Of a DNA stretch of 64,000 bases, positions 23,340-35,155 are shown piece by piece. Each line of letters starts with the position of its first letter. The first letter of the stretch is position 1. Origin of the DNA: Solanum dulcamara (taxonomy: Eukaryota; Streptophyta; Magnoliopsida; Solanales; Solanaceae); contig NC_077243.1 in the NCBI RefSeq assembly GCF_947179165.1, forward strand, positions 33,432,001-33,496,000. The letters are read 5' to 3'. Below the pieces are notes generated by a model, which worked only from the letters and a program-made list of their open reading frames with translations, searched no databases and was not told the DNA's origin. The translations under genes and the position numbers were made by a program.

Positions 23340-24230
23340 CATCATTGGCATACCACCTGGCATTTGCACTCATAAAATCAGTTAGAGGAGGATGACCTTT
23401 CTAACATTGAGAATCAGTGGAGATTAAACCCACCTATGAAAGAGGTTGTGAATAAGGAGATTATAAAATGGCTTGATATAGGTCTGGTGTATTCGATTTG
23501 AAGTGTGTTCCCAAAAAGGGTCATATGATGGTCGTTGCTAATGAAATGAATGAGCTAGTTCCATTTTTGCTAGTCACAGGATGGCTAGTGTGCATAGACT
23601 ATACGAAACTAAACAAATGGACCTTGAAAAAACATTTCCTAATGCCTTTCATGGAACAGATGCTAGACAAGCTGGCAAGTAAAGATTGGTATTGCTTCCT
23701 TGATTGGTACTCTAGTTACAATCAGATCTCTATAGCATCGGATGATCAAGAGAAAATCACCTTTACATATCCATATGTCATATTTGCATTCGAGCGCATA
23801 CCTTTCAGACTATGTAATGCGCCCGCCACATTCCAGAGGTGTATGATTTCAATATTCTCAGATATGGTGGAAGGTACTCTTGAGGTATTCATGGATGAAT
23901 TTTCAGTGGTAAATGATACTTTCTATGACTGTTTATTTAATATTAGAAGGGCATTGCAGAGATGTGAAGAGGGCAACCTGGTTCTTAACTGGGAAAAGTG
24001 TCACTTTATAGACAAAGAAGGTATTATGCTGGGCCACAAAATTTCTAAAAAAGGCCTGGAGGTGGACAAAGCTAAGATAGAGTTTATTGAGAAGTTTCCC
24101 CCTCCTATCTCTCTAAAGGGTATTCCAGTTTCTTGGGACATGTTGGTTTCTACAGGCGATTCATTAAGAACTTCTCTAAAAATTCACATCCATTGTGCAG
24201 ATTGTTAGAGAACGAGGTGAAGTTCTATTT
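23340..24230 (+). pseudogene. Element D reverse transcriptase with FMDE active site
   Basis: A 236-codon open frame (23498-24208) spans most of RT: VCIDYTKLNKWTLKKHF, MLDKLASKDWYCFLDWYSSYNQI, ITFTYPYVIFAFERIPFRLCNAPATFQRCM. The catalytic box reads LEVFMDEFSVV (about 23880-23912). The family sequence has two Asp, so the second is Glu here. Downstream VLNWEKCHF, EGIMLGHKIS and AKIEFIEKFPPP are typical of Athila. The N-terminal fingers (23340-23497) are out of frame. Confidence 0.85.
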
Positions 24231-24770
24231 TGATGAGTCGTGTATGAAAGTATTTGAGTGTTTGAAAGAAAAACTGATTTTAGCCTTAGTGATTATTGTT
24301 CCTGACTGATCCGTGTCATTCGAGATTATGTATAATGCTTGTGGTGTCGTTTTAGGGGTTGTGCTAGGACAAAAGCGCGATAATATATATTACCCCATTT
24401 ACTATGCAAGCAAGGCACTCAATGTAGCCTAGAAGAACTACAATCACTAAGCAATAGTTACTAGTAGTTGTTTATGCATTCGAAAAATTCAAAGTGTACC
24501 TTTTAGGTACAAAAGTGATAGTGCACACTAACCATATAGCATAGAGGTACTTAATATCAAAGAAACACACAAAGCCAAGGTTAAATGGATAGGTTCTCTT
24601 GCTACAGGAATTTGACTTTGAGGTCAAGGACGGGAAGGGTTGTGAAAATTAGGCAGCATGCCACTTGTCAAAGTTAGAAGTTGATAAAAGAGATAGGGAT
24701 AAGCTTGAGATTGATGATTTATTCCCAGATGAGAAGGTATTAGACACTACTTGTGATCTAATTCCCTGAT
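24231..24770 (+). pseudogene. Element D RNase H
   Basis: Between RT and integrase, blocks in several frames correspond to the connection and RNase H: a FDESCMKVFECLKEKL-like start (about 24230-24280), CGVVLGVVLGQ and YASKALN (24340-24420), a VYAFEKF-like block (24473 on), and a LQEFDFEVKDGKGCENXAACHLS-like end (24606-24670). Multiple stops are present and no open frame exceeds 60 codons. Identification is by order and short motifs. Confidence 0.65.
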
Positions 24771-25640
24771 ATGCTGACTTTACCAATTATTTGGTTAGTG
24801 ATATGATGCCCGAAGAACTGACATTCTAGCAGAGGAAGAAGTTCTTACATGATATTAACAAATACTTTTGTGATGAGCCTTATTTGTTTAGAATGTGTGC
24901 TAGCAAGATGATCAGGCAGTGTGTGCTGGAAGTTGAGATGCTGAGTATTCTTGAGGCGTGTCACTCTTCTCTAGTAGGTGGTAATCATAGTGGAGCTCAA
25001 ACAGCTGTAAAGGTGCTTCAACACATATATTATTGTCCAGCTATCTATAAAGATGTGTATGATCTGGTGAAGAGTTGCGATAAATGCCAAAGGAAATGTG
25101 CTATCTCAAGGCACCAAGAGTAGCCTATGACTCCAACCTTGGAGGTTGAGGTGTTTGATGTCTGGGCTATCAATTTCATGGGACCATTCATGTGCTCATA
25201 TGGGATGAAGTATATTATTGTTTCAATCGACTATGTGTCAAAGTGGGTGTAAGTTGTGGCATTAGCAGATAATGAGAGTAAGAGTGTAGCTGCTTTTCTA
25301 AAAAAGAACATCTTCTCCAAGTTTGACACTCCAAAAGCAATCAGAAGTGATGGGGGATCCCATTTTTGTAACAAGATCTTCTAGACTATATTATCCAAAT
25401 ATGGTGTAAAGAAGAACAAGGTAGCTACTCCATATCATCCTCAGTTGAGTAGGCAAGTTGAAGTGTCCAATAGGGAAATAAAGGAGATCTTGGCTAAGTC
25501 TGTGAATGCAAACATAATTGACTGGTCAAGAAGGCTTGATGATGAACTATGGGAATATCAGACAGCTTTCAAACACCCATTGGTATGTCACTATATCAAT
25601 TAGTGTTTAGGAAGACATGTCATTTGTTTGTGGAGTTAGA
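24771..25640 (+). pseudogene. Element D integrase, triad intact but stops present
   Basis: The zinc-binding part (EACHSSLVGGNHSGAQTAVKVLQ...CDKCQRK, 24945-25100) has both His and both Cys. The core has the first Asp in VSIDYVSKWV (about 25225-25250), the second in AIRSDGGSHF (about 25340) and the Glu in [16 protein letters not shown] (about 25450). The three catalytic residues survive, but stops interrupt (25124, 25251, 25383), and a frameshift follows near 25560. The wild-type protein would join element cDNA to the host chromosome. Confidence 0.82.
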
Positions 25641-26130
25641 GCACAAGGTGTTTTGAGCACTAAAGAAGTTAAATCTAAGTTGGAGCGAATCTCCAAATAT
25701 GAGGCTAGAACAAATTAATGAGATTGATAAGTTTCGTCTAAGAGCCTATGAGAGGGAAGCTCTATACAAAGAACAAATGAAGCTATATCATGATTGACAT
25801 ATAGAGAAACGGGAGTTTTGTCCTAGTGAATTAGTGTTGTTGTCAACTACAGAATGAGATAAATTTTGGTTAAGTTGAAGTCCAAATGGCTTGTCTCTTT
25901 CACTATTTCATGAGTGTTTTCACATGGTGCACTTGAGATCGAAGCACAGGATGGGAATAAGTTCAAGGTAAATTGGTAGTGTGTGAATCCATACTTAGGA
26001 TCCAATGAGGAAGCAAGGACAGTTTAGAACCTCTAGGTTGATGAAGGCTGATTAATCAAGGAACCTACATCACGCCATGATGTTAAATCAGGCACTATAT
26101 GGGAGGCAGCCCATGGGGACAAGCTTGATA
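25641..26130 (+). pseudogene. Element D post-integrase tail
   Basis: Fragments include EHKVFXALKKLNL (about 25640-25690), LEQINEIDKFRLRAYEREALYKEQMKLYHD (about 25705-25795) and a LWGRQPMG-like end (about 26095-26120). This is the C-terminal integrase extension found in Athila polyproteins. Many stops are present. Confidence 0.7.
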
Positions 26131-27475
26131 AAGTCGAATTAGTTAAGTGATCCGAATTATGTCGTGATGTTAAATCAAGTACTTTTTGGGAGTCAAACAA
26201 CGATTGTACATGTAATAAATAGGCTAAAATTTCTTTTTGATGTTTTTATAGTGTCACGGTGTGTTCTATGAGTGCAAGGATGCAAAGAAGGAGAAAACAC
26301 TTAAAAGTTGTCCAAGGCATTCCACCACAAGTTCCTATACATACCATATAAGGCACTACGGCCCATGGTAAGGACGCTTGATGGACACAATCTTAATAGG
26401 CTTTAGGTTCACAATAGGGTTCACAACCCGTTATGGACTTCACAAATGTTTAGCCTTCGGTGGACTCCAGATAAGTTTGTTCTTCTTTTTCTCTAAGTCT
26501 ACTGCCATGCAGGGGATCACAACCCATGGTGCTCATCACAAGCATTCACCACGAACCATGAAATCCAGGCCGACTAACTTAAAATAAGCCCATGATGGTT
26601 TAAATCCATTCCCATATTCTAAAGGGTAATTGGGTTTTAACCCAAATCCAATCCAAGAGTTTGGTATGATTCAAATTTCCTCCCTCTCTCACGAATTCTC
26701 ATGCAATTCCAATCAATAAAATCTTACTAAGCACCAAAATTCACATTGTTCTAAGCATTTGGTTGTTGAAAAAACTTGCACCACATCACCATCATCAATT
26801 TGATACCATAAATTAGTCCATTAGATACAACTAGTAAATTATCTTAGATTTTGATTCTTCTGAAACTAAAAAATTATGCTTAGGGTTTTGATTTTGTTGA
26901 GCATTAAGATATTGGGAATAGTTTGGGATGATTTAGGTATCATTATGCTTTATTTCCACGTTGTGTTGTGGTTTTGGATGAAAGGAATGATCGAACATGA
27001 CTAACTTGATTGATTTGGGGATGATGACCTTCACCACGATCCGTATTGCATTTTACAGACCGTGGTGAATGCCCATTGTCTCCATATTTGAGATTCTTCT
27101 AAGTGTAAGATCATGAAAGGCGTAACGGACCGTGGTGTCATCCGTGCTCCAATCACTTAGAAAATATTTGGGCAATTCCATGAAACCCCCATCACTTGTA
27201 GTTACTACAGAATCCTTCATGATCTATGAAGCCCTTCACATCCCATGAAGGTCCACCATGTTGAAAAACTTAACAAAAGAAATTGAAAAACTGAAAAATC
27301 CCAAAAATAAATTTATTTTTTGAATTAACTTATGATCACCCTATGATTGATTGAGCGATGTCATTTCGTAAGGGACATTTCTTTGCTTGTATAATTTTGG
27401 GGAAGTTTGAGTACCCATTCAATTCATCGCACTTTCTTGTATAAATACTAACTAGTTGTCATCTTCATAGGTACC
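26131..27475 (+). other. Element D spacer with gaccgtggtg palindromes
   Basis: No coding sequence is recognised. The segment repeatedly carries a short inverted theme: actacggcccatggtaa (about 26354), accacgaaccatgaa (about 26549), caccacgatccg with gaccgtggtg (27030-27068) and aacggaccgtggtgtc (27124-27139). The same theme is in the 3' LTR near 31395-31640. It ends with tataaatact (27441) and aggtaccatgg (27469-27479) at the start of the 3' ORF. Confidence 0.6.
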
Positions 27476-29688
27476 ATGGAACCCAAATGGATGAAGAATC
27501 CTTCCCTACTCCACGACTCACCATCTAAGGAATCAGTTAAAGATTCAGACCAGGAGTCAGGAAGTGAATCATCCAATGGGTTCGAGGTGCAAGTCATGTC
27601 CAATATTTCTCCTCACGCACCTCCTACCCGTAGAGCCAAGTTAACTGCTAAGGCCAAGACTCTCTCTCCTAGTCTAAAGAAGAGGCAGTCGTCTAAGACA
27701 ATAAAGTAAGTAGAGAAAATGCATAATCTGAAGAGGAAGCTAATGGAGAAAATGACCAGTCAAGGGAGGAGGCAAGTGGCTCTTATAGTGGAAAAAGATA
27801 ACAAAGCTAAGACAGTATAGAGCACTCAGTGAATGAGAGAGAAACTAACCCTACAGCTCACCGAAAACTTATTTCATTCCTGAGAAATATGTGGGCAACT
27901 CCGGGTCAATATGAAATATTCACCAATGGCCTAACCAAAGGTTCTAAAGGCCTGAACGAAGGGCTATTGTACAGTCTAAGTTACCATATACAACCTCTAT
28001 GCACTACCTCAGCTTAAACACTTGCTCTACAAGCTTCACTTCAGGTGGATGACAAAGGACCCGAGATATAATGGCACTACTCTCACTCAAGAATTTTATT
28101 TTGGCTATGCTTCCACGATGCTAAACACAGTCTCAAGTGAGACCTTAAAAAAGAAGAGGAGGGTTATGTCATTTTAATCACCACCGCAGGATTTGGTACA
28201 GGTCCATGGAGTGCAAGTTCACATATCCGAGACCACGATCAATTAGTTTTTACATGGTCTGACATTTCACATAGATGACTGGACTAGTCTTTATGAGCAC
28301 CAACACTATTTGGTCACTAACGAAGAGCGTATGAGTGACCTAGAGGAGAAAATTAATACAATGAGATGGATTGCAGGGCTAATTGCTATTGAGGTTGTGA
28401 ATACACCGTGGGTAACCAACTAAAGGCATCTCATTACTAAATCCTCCCTTCCTCTCCCTACTAAGTTTGATGGGATATTGTCCATACCCATATTTGAAAG
28501 ACGGGTAATGACAACACTCTCCATCTGTCAGAGGCATCACTAGTAGCCTGCATTACGGCTCATTTTAGACTACATAGCGGTCATTTAATTGCGGGCTAGA
28601 TTTGAGATAGAGCCTTTAATGAACTGCCTAGGTTACTACTCATGTCCTTAATTTAAGAGTTTTGTGAGTCTGCGGGAGACCCAATGAGCAAGTATTATGA
28701 TCTTCGTACCACATTCAAGAAGTCTATGAATGCGAATTGATTAAGGATCTAGAAAACCCTCTCTGTAAGACCAAATAGAATAGACCAATTTTCTTGTACC
28801 TATGACCACAGGTCCATCTCCTCCCATACTATCTTTGGAGGGAGATACTACAGTTCCTCCAATTGATGAGGCCACAAAGCAGCCATAGAGTGAGACCAGG
28901 CCTACTCCTTCCACACCAATAATCACAAGTATGATCACTATACTATATGCCTTCTTTAAGAGGTTGGAGCAGGATTAGTAATAGACTTGGGCATTAGTAG
29001 ATCAGGTTATTGAGTGGCTACTAAGGATAGTCCAAGATCATATACAGCAAGAAGTGACCCAGCTTAGATCTAAGTTTAGGCAAGAGATATCTCTTGTACT
29101 AGGTCATATGGATGGCTTTGAGGCCCACCTTACAAAGCGGAGCTACAAGCTGAATACTGAAGAGTCTGAATAAATGCAAGCACATTTGGCCGCCTTGCGT
29201 TAAGACTTGCATAGGTTGCAAGAAAAGTCAACCATTTCTGCCCCTCTTATTGCTATAAATACCATGATAAAGTTGTTATCTGCACCTTATGAGCCCATTC
29301 AATTAGATTATATGTAGGGATTCATTTTAGCATCTAAGACTAATAAAAAAGGAAAGGGAATAAAACATTGAGATGGAATAGCTCTACTAATGGTGAAGAA
29401 TAAAGAGAGGAGAGATAAGGACAAGTGCATCCAAAAAGCTTTGCGCATTTCTAGGAGGAAAGCCAAAGAGAGAGCAGAGCTAGAGAGGCAACATTTTGAG
29501 GTTGTAAAGATTGGAGCATTAGCTAGTGGAGTCATTCCTCCTGAGGCTAGTAAAACCCTAGTTCTAGATGTTACTCCTAGTGAGGTGCCTTCTTGTATGT
29601 TCACTCCTTCTATAGGAGATGACCCTTCGGGTGAGCCTATATCATTGAGTGCACCGGCCACCGCTAGTAATTATAGAGCCACTGATTA
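27476..29688 (+). pseudogene. Element D 3' ORF (putative plant transposon/env-like region), broken
   Basis: Open stretches start at the ATG at 27476 (MEPKWMKNPSLLHDSP, Ser/acidic-rich, then a basic patch) and continue in several frames. One carries NGLTKGSKGLNEGLLYSLSY (27920-27980). Another runs VHGVQVHISETTIN, FHIDDWTSLYEHQHYLVTNEERMSDLEEKI and EVVNTPWVTN (28200-28425). The last (29390-29688) starts MVKNKERRDKDKCIQKALRI, highly basic, and ends in a Ser/Pro/Thr tail. Position between integrase and 3' LTR matches the extra ORF of Athila elements, called env-like or 'putative plant transposon protein' in Solanaceae annotations. I see no clear signal peptide or membrane span. Stops throughout. 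Confidence 0.55.
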
Positions 29689-31196
29689 AAGCCTAGGGTG
29701 TCGTAAGTATGATCGCCTCCCTTGTATTTCCTTTTGGAATATTTTGACGTGCATTAAGGGTAATGCACCTCATTTTGATGGGGTGGTGCCTCCTAACTGC
29801 TTGGTAGTTTTTTTTCAATATTTCTTTTCTCTAAAGCATAATATCTTGTATAACTTGCATCTTTAGGTTATTTTTGTATAAATACAATAGTCTATAGAAG
29901 TATATAGTAGCATGTGAATGAATACTTTGAACTGAACATAAATGACTCCCAATTGATTTTTTTTGAAATGTTATGTAATTGTGTCTGAACTGTGAAAACT
30001 GGCTTGTTAGGATCTTTATAGGACATTGTACATATTGTCTTGTCAATCAAATGCCAGTTAGAACATGACTGTGTTGACTAGTGCTGAGTAGTGTAATATA
30101 TATGCCATGCGTGTGTGAGCTGAACTACCTAGTTCGAATAATGCATCTGTAAGCTAGACCTTACCTGGTTAGTCTTACTGAAATGATTGGATAGTTTTAT
30201 TAGGACAAGATCATATGATGTTGTGAAAAATGATTCACTTAGCCTAAAAATGACCAACCAAATGAAATTGTACCTATTGAATGAAAAGTTGAGCCTAAAA
30301 AAGACCTTTCTTTAAAATAATAAAATTCACATTTTCTGTCTAACTGTAGATCTTTATCTTGGCCTTGGTCACCCCTAGGACAATGTGCACTAAACTCAGG
30401 CTAAAACAATAAGTTGAGGGTGACTACTATAAAGAGAAACAGAAAAATTATAGTATAAAAAGAACTGTACGATGAGAGAAAAGGAAAGTATTGGGTTGTG
30501 GCCGCTAAGAATATTAAATAAAAACTGTAAAGTATCTCAAAATTCAAAGTGCAATGATAAAAACACTTAGAAAAAAAAGAACAAAAGTGGAAACCACATG
30601 CGGGCGTAAATAAAGAAAGAAAAAGGGGATGATCTAGTTTGAGGTTGAAAAATAAATAGCTAAGTCAAAGTAGCATCACAGAGGGGGGAAATAGTCACTT
30701 TAATCCTAAATGAATCCTACCCAAGCTCGAGCCTACATTACAAGTGAAGAAAGTCCTAATGTGATCCTAAAAGAGCTATTTGAAAGATGAAGTGTAAAAA
30801 ATAAGGGAAAGCCTATGGCTTGTACATGTGCATTGATTAAACTTTATTTGGGAGTGTGAGTGAGTTCGTTTTAGTCTATTTTTGTTTTATGCATATCGTG
30901 TGAGAGACTTTCTTGTGGTGAGGTACTGTGATTATACTGTTCAATTGCTATATTGACTAGTACATTGTTATTTGCATTGGCTTGGTTGACTGTGAGTACT
31001 GTGATGTTGTAAGTCGATTATTGTGAGTTAGTTAGACTGTAAGTGCATTGCATAGTTGAGTTGGTTGAAAGAGAGAGCCATGATTTTATGTGTTGGGTTG
31101 CTATATGTCTTCTGACAGTCGTTTGTGCTTGTGAGTCATGTTGTTTTATTTTATGTCATTGCTTGAAGACGAATGGTTCTAAGTTGAGGGTATTAA
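29689..31196 (+). other. Element D 3' untranslated region with polypurine-like end
   Basis: About 1.5 kb, A/T-rich, with no recognisable coding sequence. A purine-rich stretch (30400-30680) precedes more T-rich sequence. aagttgaggg (31181-31190) sits just before the presumed LTR start and is the best polypurine-tract candidate. Confidence 0.55.
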
Positions 31197-32694
31197 TGTG
31201 TTGTATATTTATGATACTTTTGGTGCTCAAAATGGTTGATTAATGTGAGTTTCAAGCATGTTTGTGCAGATATGCTAATGTGTTTTGTTTATTTTTTGCA
31301 AAAAAACTAAGTCCCACATGAGTTTTGGGCTTGTTTTGAGTACTGAGGAGTTTTTCTATGAAAAATATTGCAGAGAAAGGACCACAAGTGCCACCACAAT
31401 TCGTGACGCCTTATACGGTCCGTGGTGCCTGACCGTTGTGCTGGCATACTGAAGCTTGAAGCTAGGAAGAATTTTTGCTAAGTAGAACTCCAAGAGACCT
31501 TTCACGGGCAATGGAGTCCACCACGAGTTGTGGCCAAGGCTCGTGAAAGATATGCTAAAGATGAATCAAAAGCACCCAAGGAAAGGACCACAGACCACAC
31601 TATATGGCGTGATAAGGACCACGAGGCATGAAGATTGCCCCTGAATGAGAAGAGGCCCACACAATTGTGGAGCTAAGTCAGACACCATGGAGCATGACCA
31701 TGGGGAGTGAACATGTACTGCCCGTTAAGCCTTTGTGTGAACTCTACCGACTTAAGTTTTTCTAGTTAGTTTAGGAATGGGTTTTGTACTTTTATAAATA
31801 TCCAAACTCTTTTTATTTTAAGAGTTACACACTTTTACTGATTTTTTAGTATTGTGAACATTGTGAGAGCATAACTTCGAGTACTTTTCAAGATTCAAAC
31901 TTGCAATCCAATATTTTCTTCATTTTTGTGATTTAAGGTTTACTTTTGCATAAACGTAAGTATTGTCTTATGAATTCTACAGTGATTCTTGATTCATTTC
32001 TTATGAGTATGAGTAGCCAAACCCCATCACTAGGGTTGTGGGAACCATGACAACATAAGAAAGTAGGAAAAAGTATAGGTGATTGTCATTCAATGTTTAG
32101 AATTGCTTTGTATTTTTTCTTTTTTTTGGTTTTCCTTTTAACTAGTGCATGCGTTAAGTTTTCCTATATTCATTAATTTCTCAAAAGAGGGGTAGTGATT
32201 AGGAAAAGAAAACTACAATAGAGATTTGAGTTCAAAACCTTCGTCTAAGAGCTTGAACCCGGGAGGGGATAGTTTTTTGAGGTCTAAAGCAAGGATTAGT
32301 TGGTAATACTCTCTAATACTTAGAGTTGATGAGTGAAATTTATCTAATAGGATCTAGATGTGTTTATATGTACATAACTTTCTAGATGTTGCATGCGACG
32401 CATGATACGATACGACTATTGAGTTACATGTCATGGGGAACACAATTCTAACTACCTTCTTATATTTTTTACAAACTTATGTATTTTTCATGCCATTAGT
32501 GCGAACATTTACTTATTAAACAACAAAACTCTCCATTTAGCATACATATTATGGAAATATTGACGACAACTAAGATTGCTAATAGACTTATTTCCTCCTC
32601 ATTCACTATGGATTCGACCCCAACCTAGTTGGATTCGATATTTGAAAGCGACCACTTTATACTTGTTAATTGAAGTATAAGTTTGGGTGTATCA
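31197..32694 (+). repeat. 3' LTR of element D
   Basis: The end (gtgtatca, 32694) is set by alignment with the 5' LTR end at 20400. The start (tgtgttgtat, about 31197) is set by the purine tract and is less sure. U3 carries gaccgtggtg-type palindromes, for example ttatacggtccgtggtgcc (31411-31429). A tttataaat box (31793-31801) lies just upstream of the segment shared with the 5' copy. No gene. Confidence 0.75.
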
Positions 32695-33300
32695 TTAGGC
32701 AAGCATGTGAAGAGAGATTAAAAAACTACAATTTTGATTTTCGACATGGATATCTGTAGGTTTATAGTGTATGTACAACAGGTTAAGGAAGATAAAAAGA
32801 GGGATATGGAAGAGCAGCATAATAAGAGGGCAAAGTCAGTAGGAAATAAGCCCATTTAACAGAGATATGGTAATGGAAATAGGTCTTTATTTTAGAAGAG
32901 TTCATCTAAAAATGCACCATCATCAACAAGTTCACCTGCGCCAGGTAATAGGAATGATCAGAGGTATCAGGGTAGTCAAAACTTCTAGGATCAGGGATGT
33001 TGGTCCCAAGGTAGTGTGGCTCAAGGATCTTCCTAAAACCCACATTGTGGTGAGTGTGGTAGGCCCTATATAGTGGAGTGTGGTGATGACAATAATTGTT
33101 GCTACAAGTGTGGATAGATGGGTCATGTTTTGAGAGACTATTCAATATGGAAGTAGAGTAATGGAGAACTAAGGCTCGATCTTCATCAGTGGCTCCATCA
33201 GGCAGGGTTGCCTAAATATGTGATACTTCAGGGACAGGCAAAACTTAAAGTCGTGTGTATGCTATGGATAGTCGCCAAGATAAGGAAAATTCACTAGACG
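32695..33300 (+). pseudogene. Element B gag, C-terminal part
   Basis: The frame enters at the conserved FDMDICRFIVYVQQVKED segment (about 32737-32790), followed by a basic linker DMEEQHNKRAKSVGNKP and a Ser/Asn/Gly-rich region. The zinc knuckle (about 33095-33140) reads CYKCG, stop, MGHVLRDY: the spacing CX2CX4HX4C is kept, but a stop falls inside and the last Cys is Tyr. The gag sequence between GAIQ (5787) and this point, roughly 120-150 codons by comparison with sister copies, is absent from the window. Confidence 0.78.
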
Positions 33301-33790
33301 TCATCACTGGTATTCTTAAAGTCTTTTCCCTTGATGTTTATGCCTTTTTTGATCCAGGTGAAATCTGTCTTTTGTGACTTGTTATATTGCCATGAAATTT
33401 GGGATTGATCCTGAATGCCTACTAGAGCCTTTTAGTGTTTCTAGTCTTATTGGTAAGTCTATTCTTGCTAAGAGAATCTATAGAGATTGCACCATTTCAA
33501 TCTATCATAAAGACACCATAGCTGACTTAGTTGAGTTAGATATAGGGGTTTTTGATTTTATTCTACGCATGGATTGGATTCATTCTTGTTATGCCTTGAT
33601 TGATTATAGAACGCCAAGTTTCAGTTACCAAATAAACCAGTCTTAGAATGGAATGATAGTCCTACAGTACCTAAGGGTCATCTCATCTCATAACTTAAGA
33701 CCAAAAAATTAGTTTCCAAGGAGTGTATCTATCATATTATTTGAGTTAAGGGCTCTAGTGTTGAGAGACCATCCCTTCAGTCAATACCAG
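33301..33790 (+). pseudogene. Element B protease
   Basis: A DVYAFFDPGEI-like active-site region (about 33337-33370, DPG triplet) is followed by a frameshift. An open frame (33374-33646) then carries MKFGIDPECLLEPFSVSSLIGKSILAKRIYRDC and FDFILRMDWIHSCYALIDYRT, the conserved body of gypsy proteases of this family. The active site and body are in different frames, so no functional enzyme can be read. Confidence 0.75.
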
Positions 33791-34675
33791 TTGTGAATAA
33801 ATTTTAAGAAATCTTCCCCGATGATCTTCTTGGAGTCCCTCTTGATTAGGAGATAGACTTTTGGATATATTTCCTTCTCCATACTAAACATATCTCTATT
33901 CCACCATATAGAATGGCATCTACCGAGTTGAAAGAGTTAAAAGAGCAATTGAAAGATCTCTTTGTTAAGGGTTGCATCAGGCCCGGTGTCTCACCTTGGG
34001 GAACTCATGTCCTATTTGTGTGGAAAAAAATAGTTCCCTTAGAATGTGTATCAACTACCACCATTTCAACAAGGTCACCATAAAGAATAAGTATCCCTTT
34101 CTTAGAATCGATGATATGTCAACCAATCTCAAGGTGCCACTCGTTTCTTTAAGATACACATCAGATCGAACTATCATCATTTGAAGGTGAGAGAAAGTGA
34201 CATCCCAAAGACAGCCTTCAAGACTTGCTTTTGTCATTATGAGTTCCTTGTGATGAACTTTGGTTTGACTAATGCTCTTGAAACATTCATAGATCTCATG
34301 AATAGAATATTTAAGTAGTATCTGGACATGTTTCTTATTTTGTTCATAGACAGCATCTTGATCTACTCAAGGAGTGTGGGGGATCATGTCAGTTATAACT
34401 GAATTGTCCTCCAGATCCTCAGAGACAGTGAATAGTTTGAAAAAATTTTGAAGTGTGAGTTTTTGTTAAAGTTTATGGAATTCCTAGGCCATATTGTGTC
34501 CAAAGAAGGTATTTGAGTGGATTTGCAGAAAATAGAGGCTGTGAGAAAATGGCTCATACCTATATCCCCAACCAACAAAAAGAGTTTCTTAGGTTTTGTT
34601 GGTTATTATAGAAGTTTTTTATAAGGAGTTTGATCTATTTCATCTCCATTGACTAAGTTGACCTAGAAGAAAATT
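33791..34675 (+). pseudogene. Element B reverse transcriptase with FIDS active site
   Basis: Fingers: the ELKEL...QLKDL segment (33925-33960) and [22 protein letters not shown] (34032-34100). Palm: a [14 protein letters not shown] block (34260-34290) and the catalytic box LILFIDSILIYS (about 34335-34371), in which the second Asp is Ser. Then a FLGHIVSKEGI-like block (34485-34515) and the RT end at about 34600. Several stops and a frameshift near 34140 are present. The Asp-to-Ser change alone would remove catalysis. Confidence 0.82.
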
Positions 34676-35155
34676 ATGTTTCAATGGCCTGAAGCTTGTA
34701 AGAAAAGATACCAGGAATTTAAAACTCGATTGACTACTGCTCCAGTGTTGACCCTACCCAAGGGTACAGAGGGTTTTATCATATATTATGATGCATCAAG
34801 AGTTAGTCTTAGTTGTCTATTGATTCAAAAGGGTAAGGTTATAGCTTATGCCTCTAGACAACTTAAAATTCACAAGAGGAATTATCCAACTCATGACCTT
34901 GATTTGGTGGCAGTGGTATTTACTTTAAATATATGGCATCATTACCTCTATGGAGTGCATGTAGATGTGTTCACTGACCACAAGAGACTGCAATATGTGT
35001 TCAATCAGAAAGGGCTAAACCTTAGGCTGATGAGGTGTCTTGATATACTCAAGGACTATGATATGGTTATTCTCTATCACCTAGGTAATGCTATTATGGT
35101 TGTTGATGCTCTTGGCAGGTTATCCATAGGTAGCACTGCTTATGTGAAGGAATGA
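34676..35155 (+). pseudogene. Element B RNase H (159-codon open frame)
   Basis: The longest open frame of element B. FQWPEACKKRYQEFKTRLTT links to TEGFIIYYDASRVSLSCLL, where the first catalytic Asp (YYDAS) is intact. Then ASRQLKIHKRNYPTHDLDL, HYLYGVHVDVFTDHKRLQYVF (FTDHK Asp intact) and YHLGNAIMVVDALGRLS follow. It would degrade RNA in the hybrid. It is framed by stops at both ends, so it is a surviving piece of a broken polyprotein. Confidence 0.85.

Larger units (their letters stand above)
19377..32694 (+). mobile_element. Element D: Athila-type Ty3/gypsy with 3' extra ORF
   Basis: A 5'-truncated LTR (19377-20400) and a 3' LTR (about 31197-32694) end alike (gacatatca and gtgtatca). The primer site resembles tRNA-Asp, not tRNA-iMet. 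The order is gag, protease, RT, RNase H and integrase, then a 3.5-kb region with an additional ORF, untranslated sequence and LTR. RT and gag motifs (for example CNAPATFQRCM) are typical of the Athila lineage of non-chromodomain gypsy elements. Stops and frameshifts break every domain. Its right LTR end abuts element B's gag, indicating insertion there. Confidence 0.85.
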
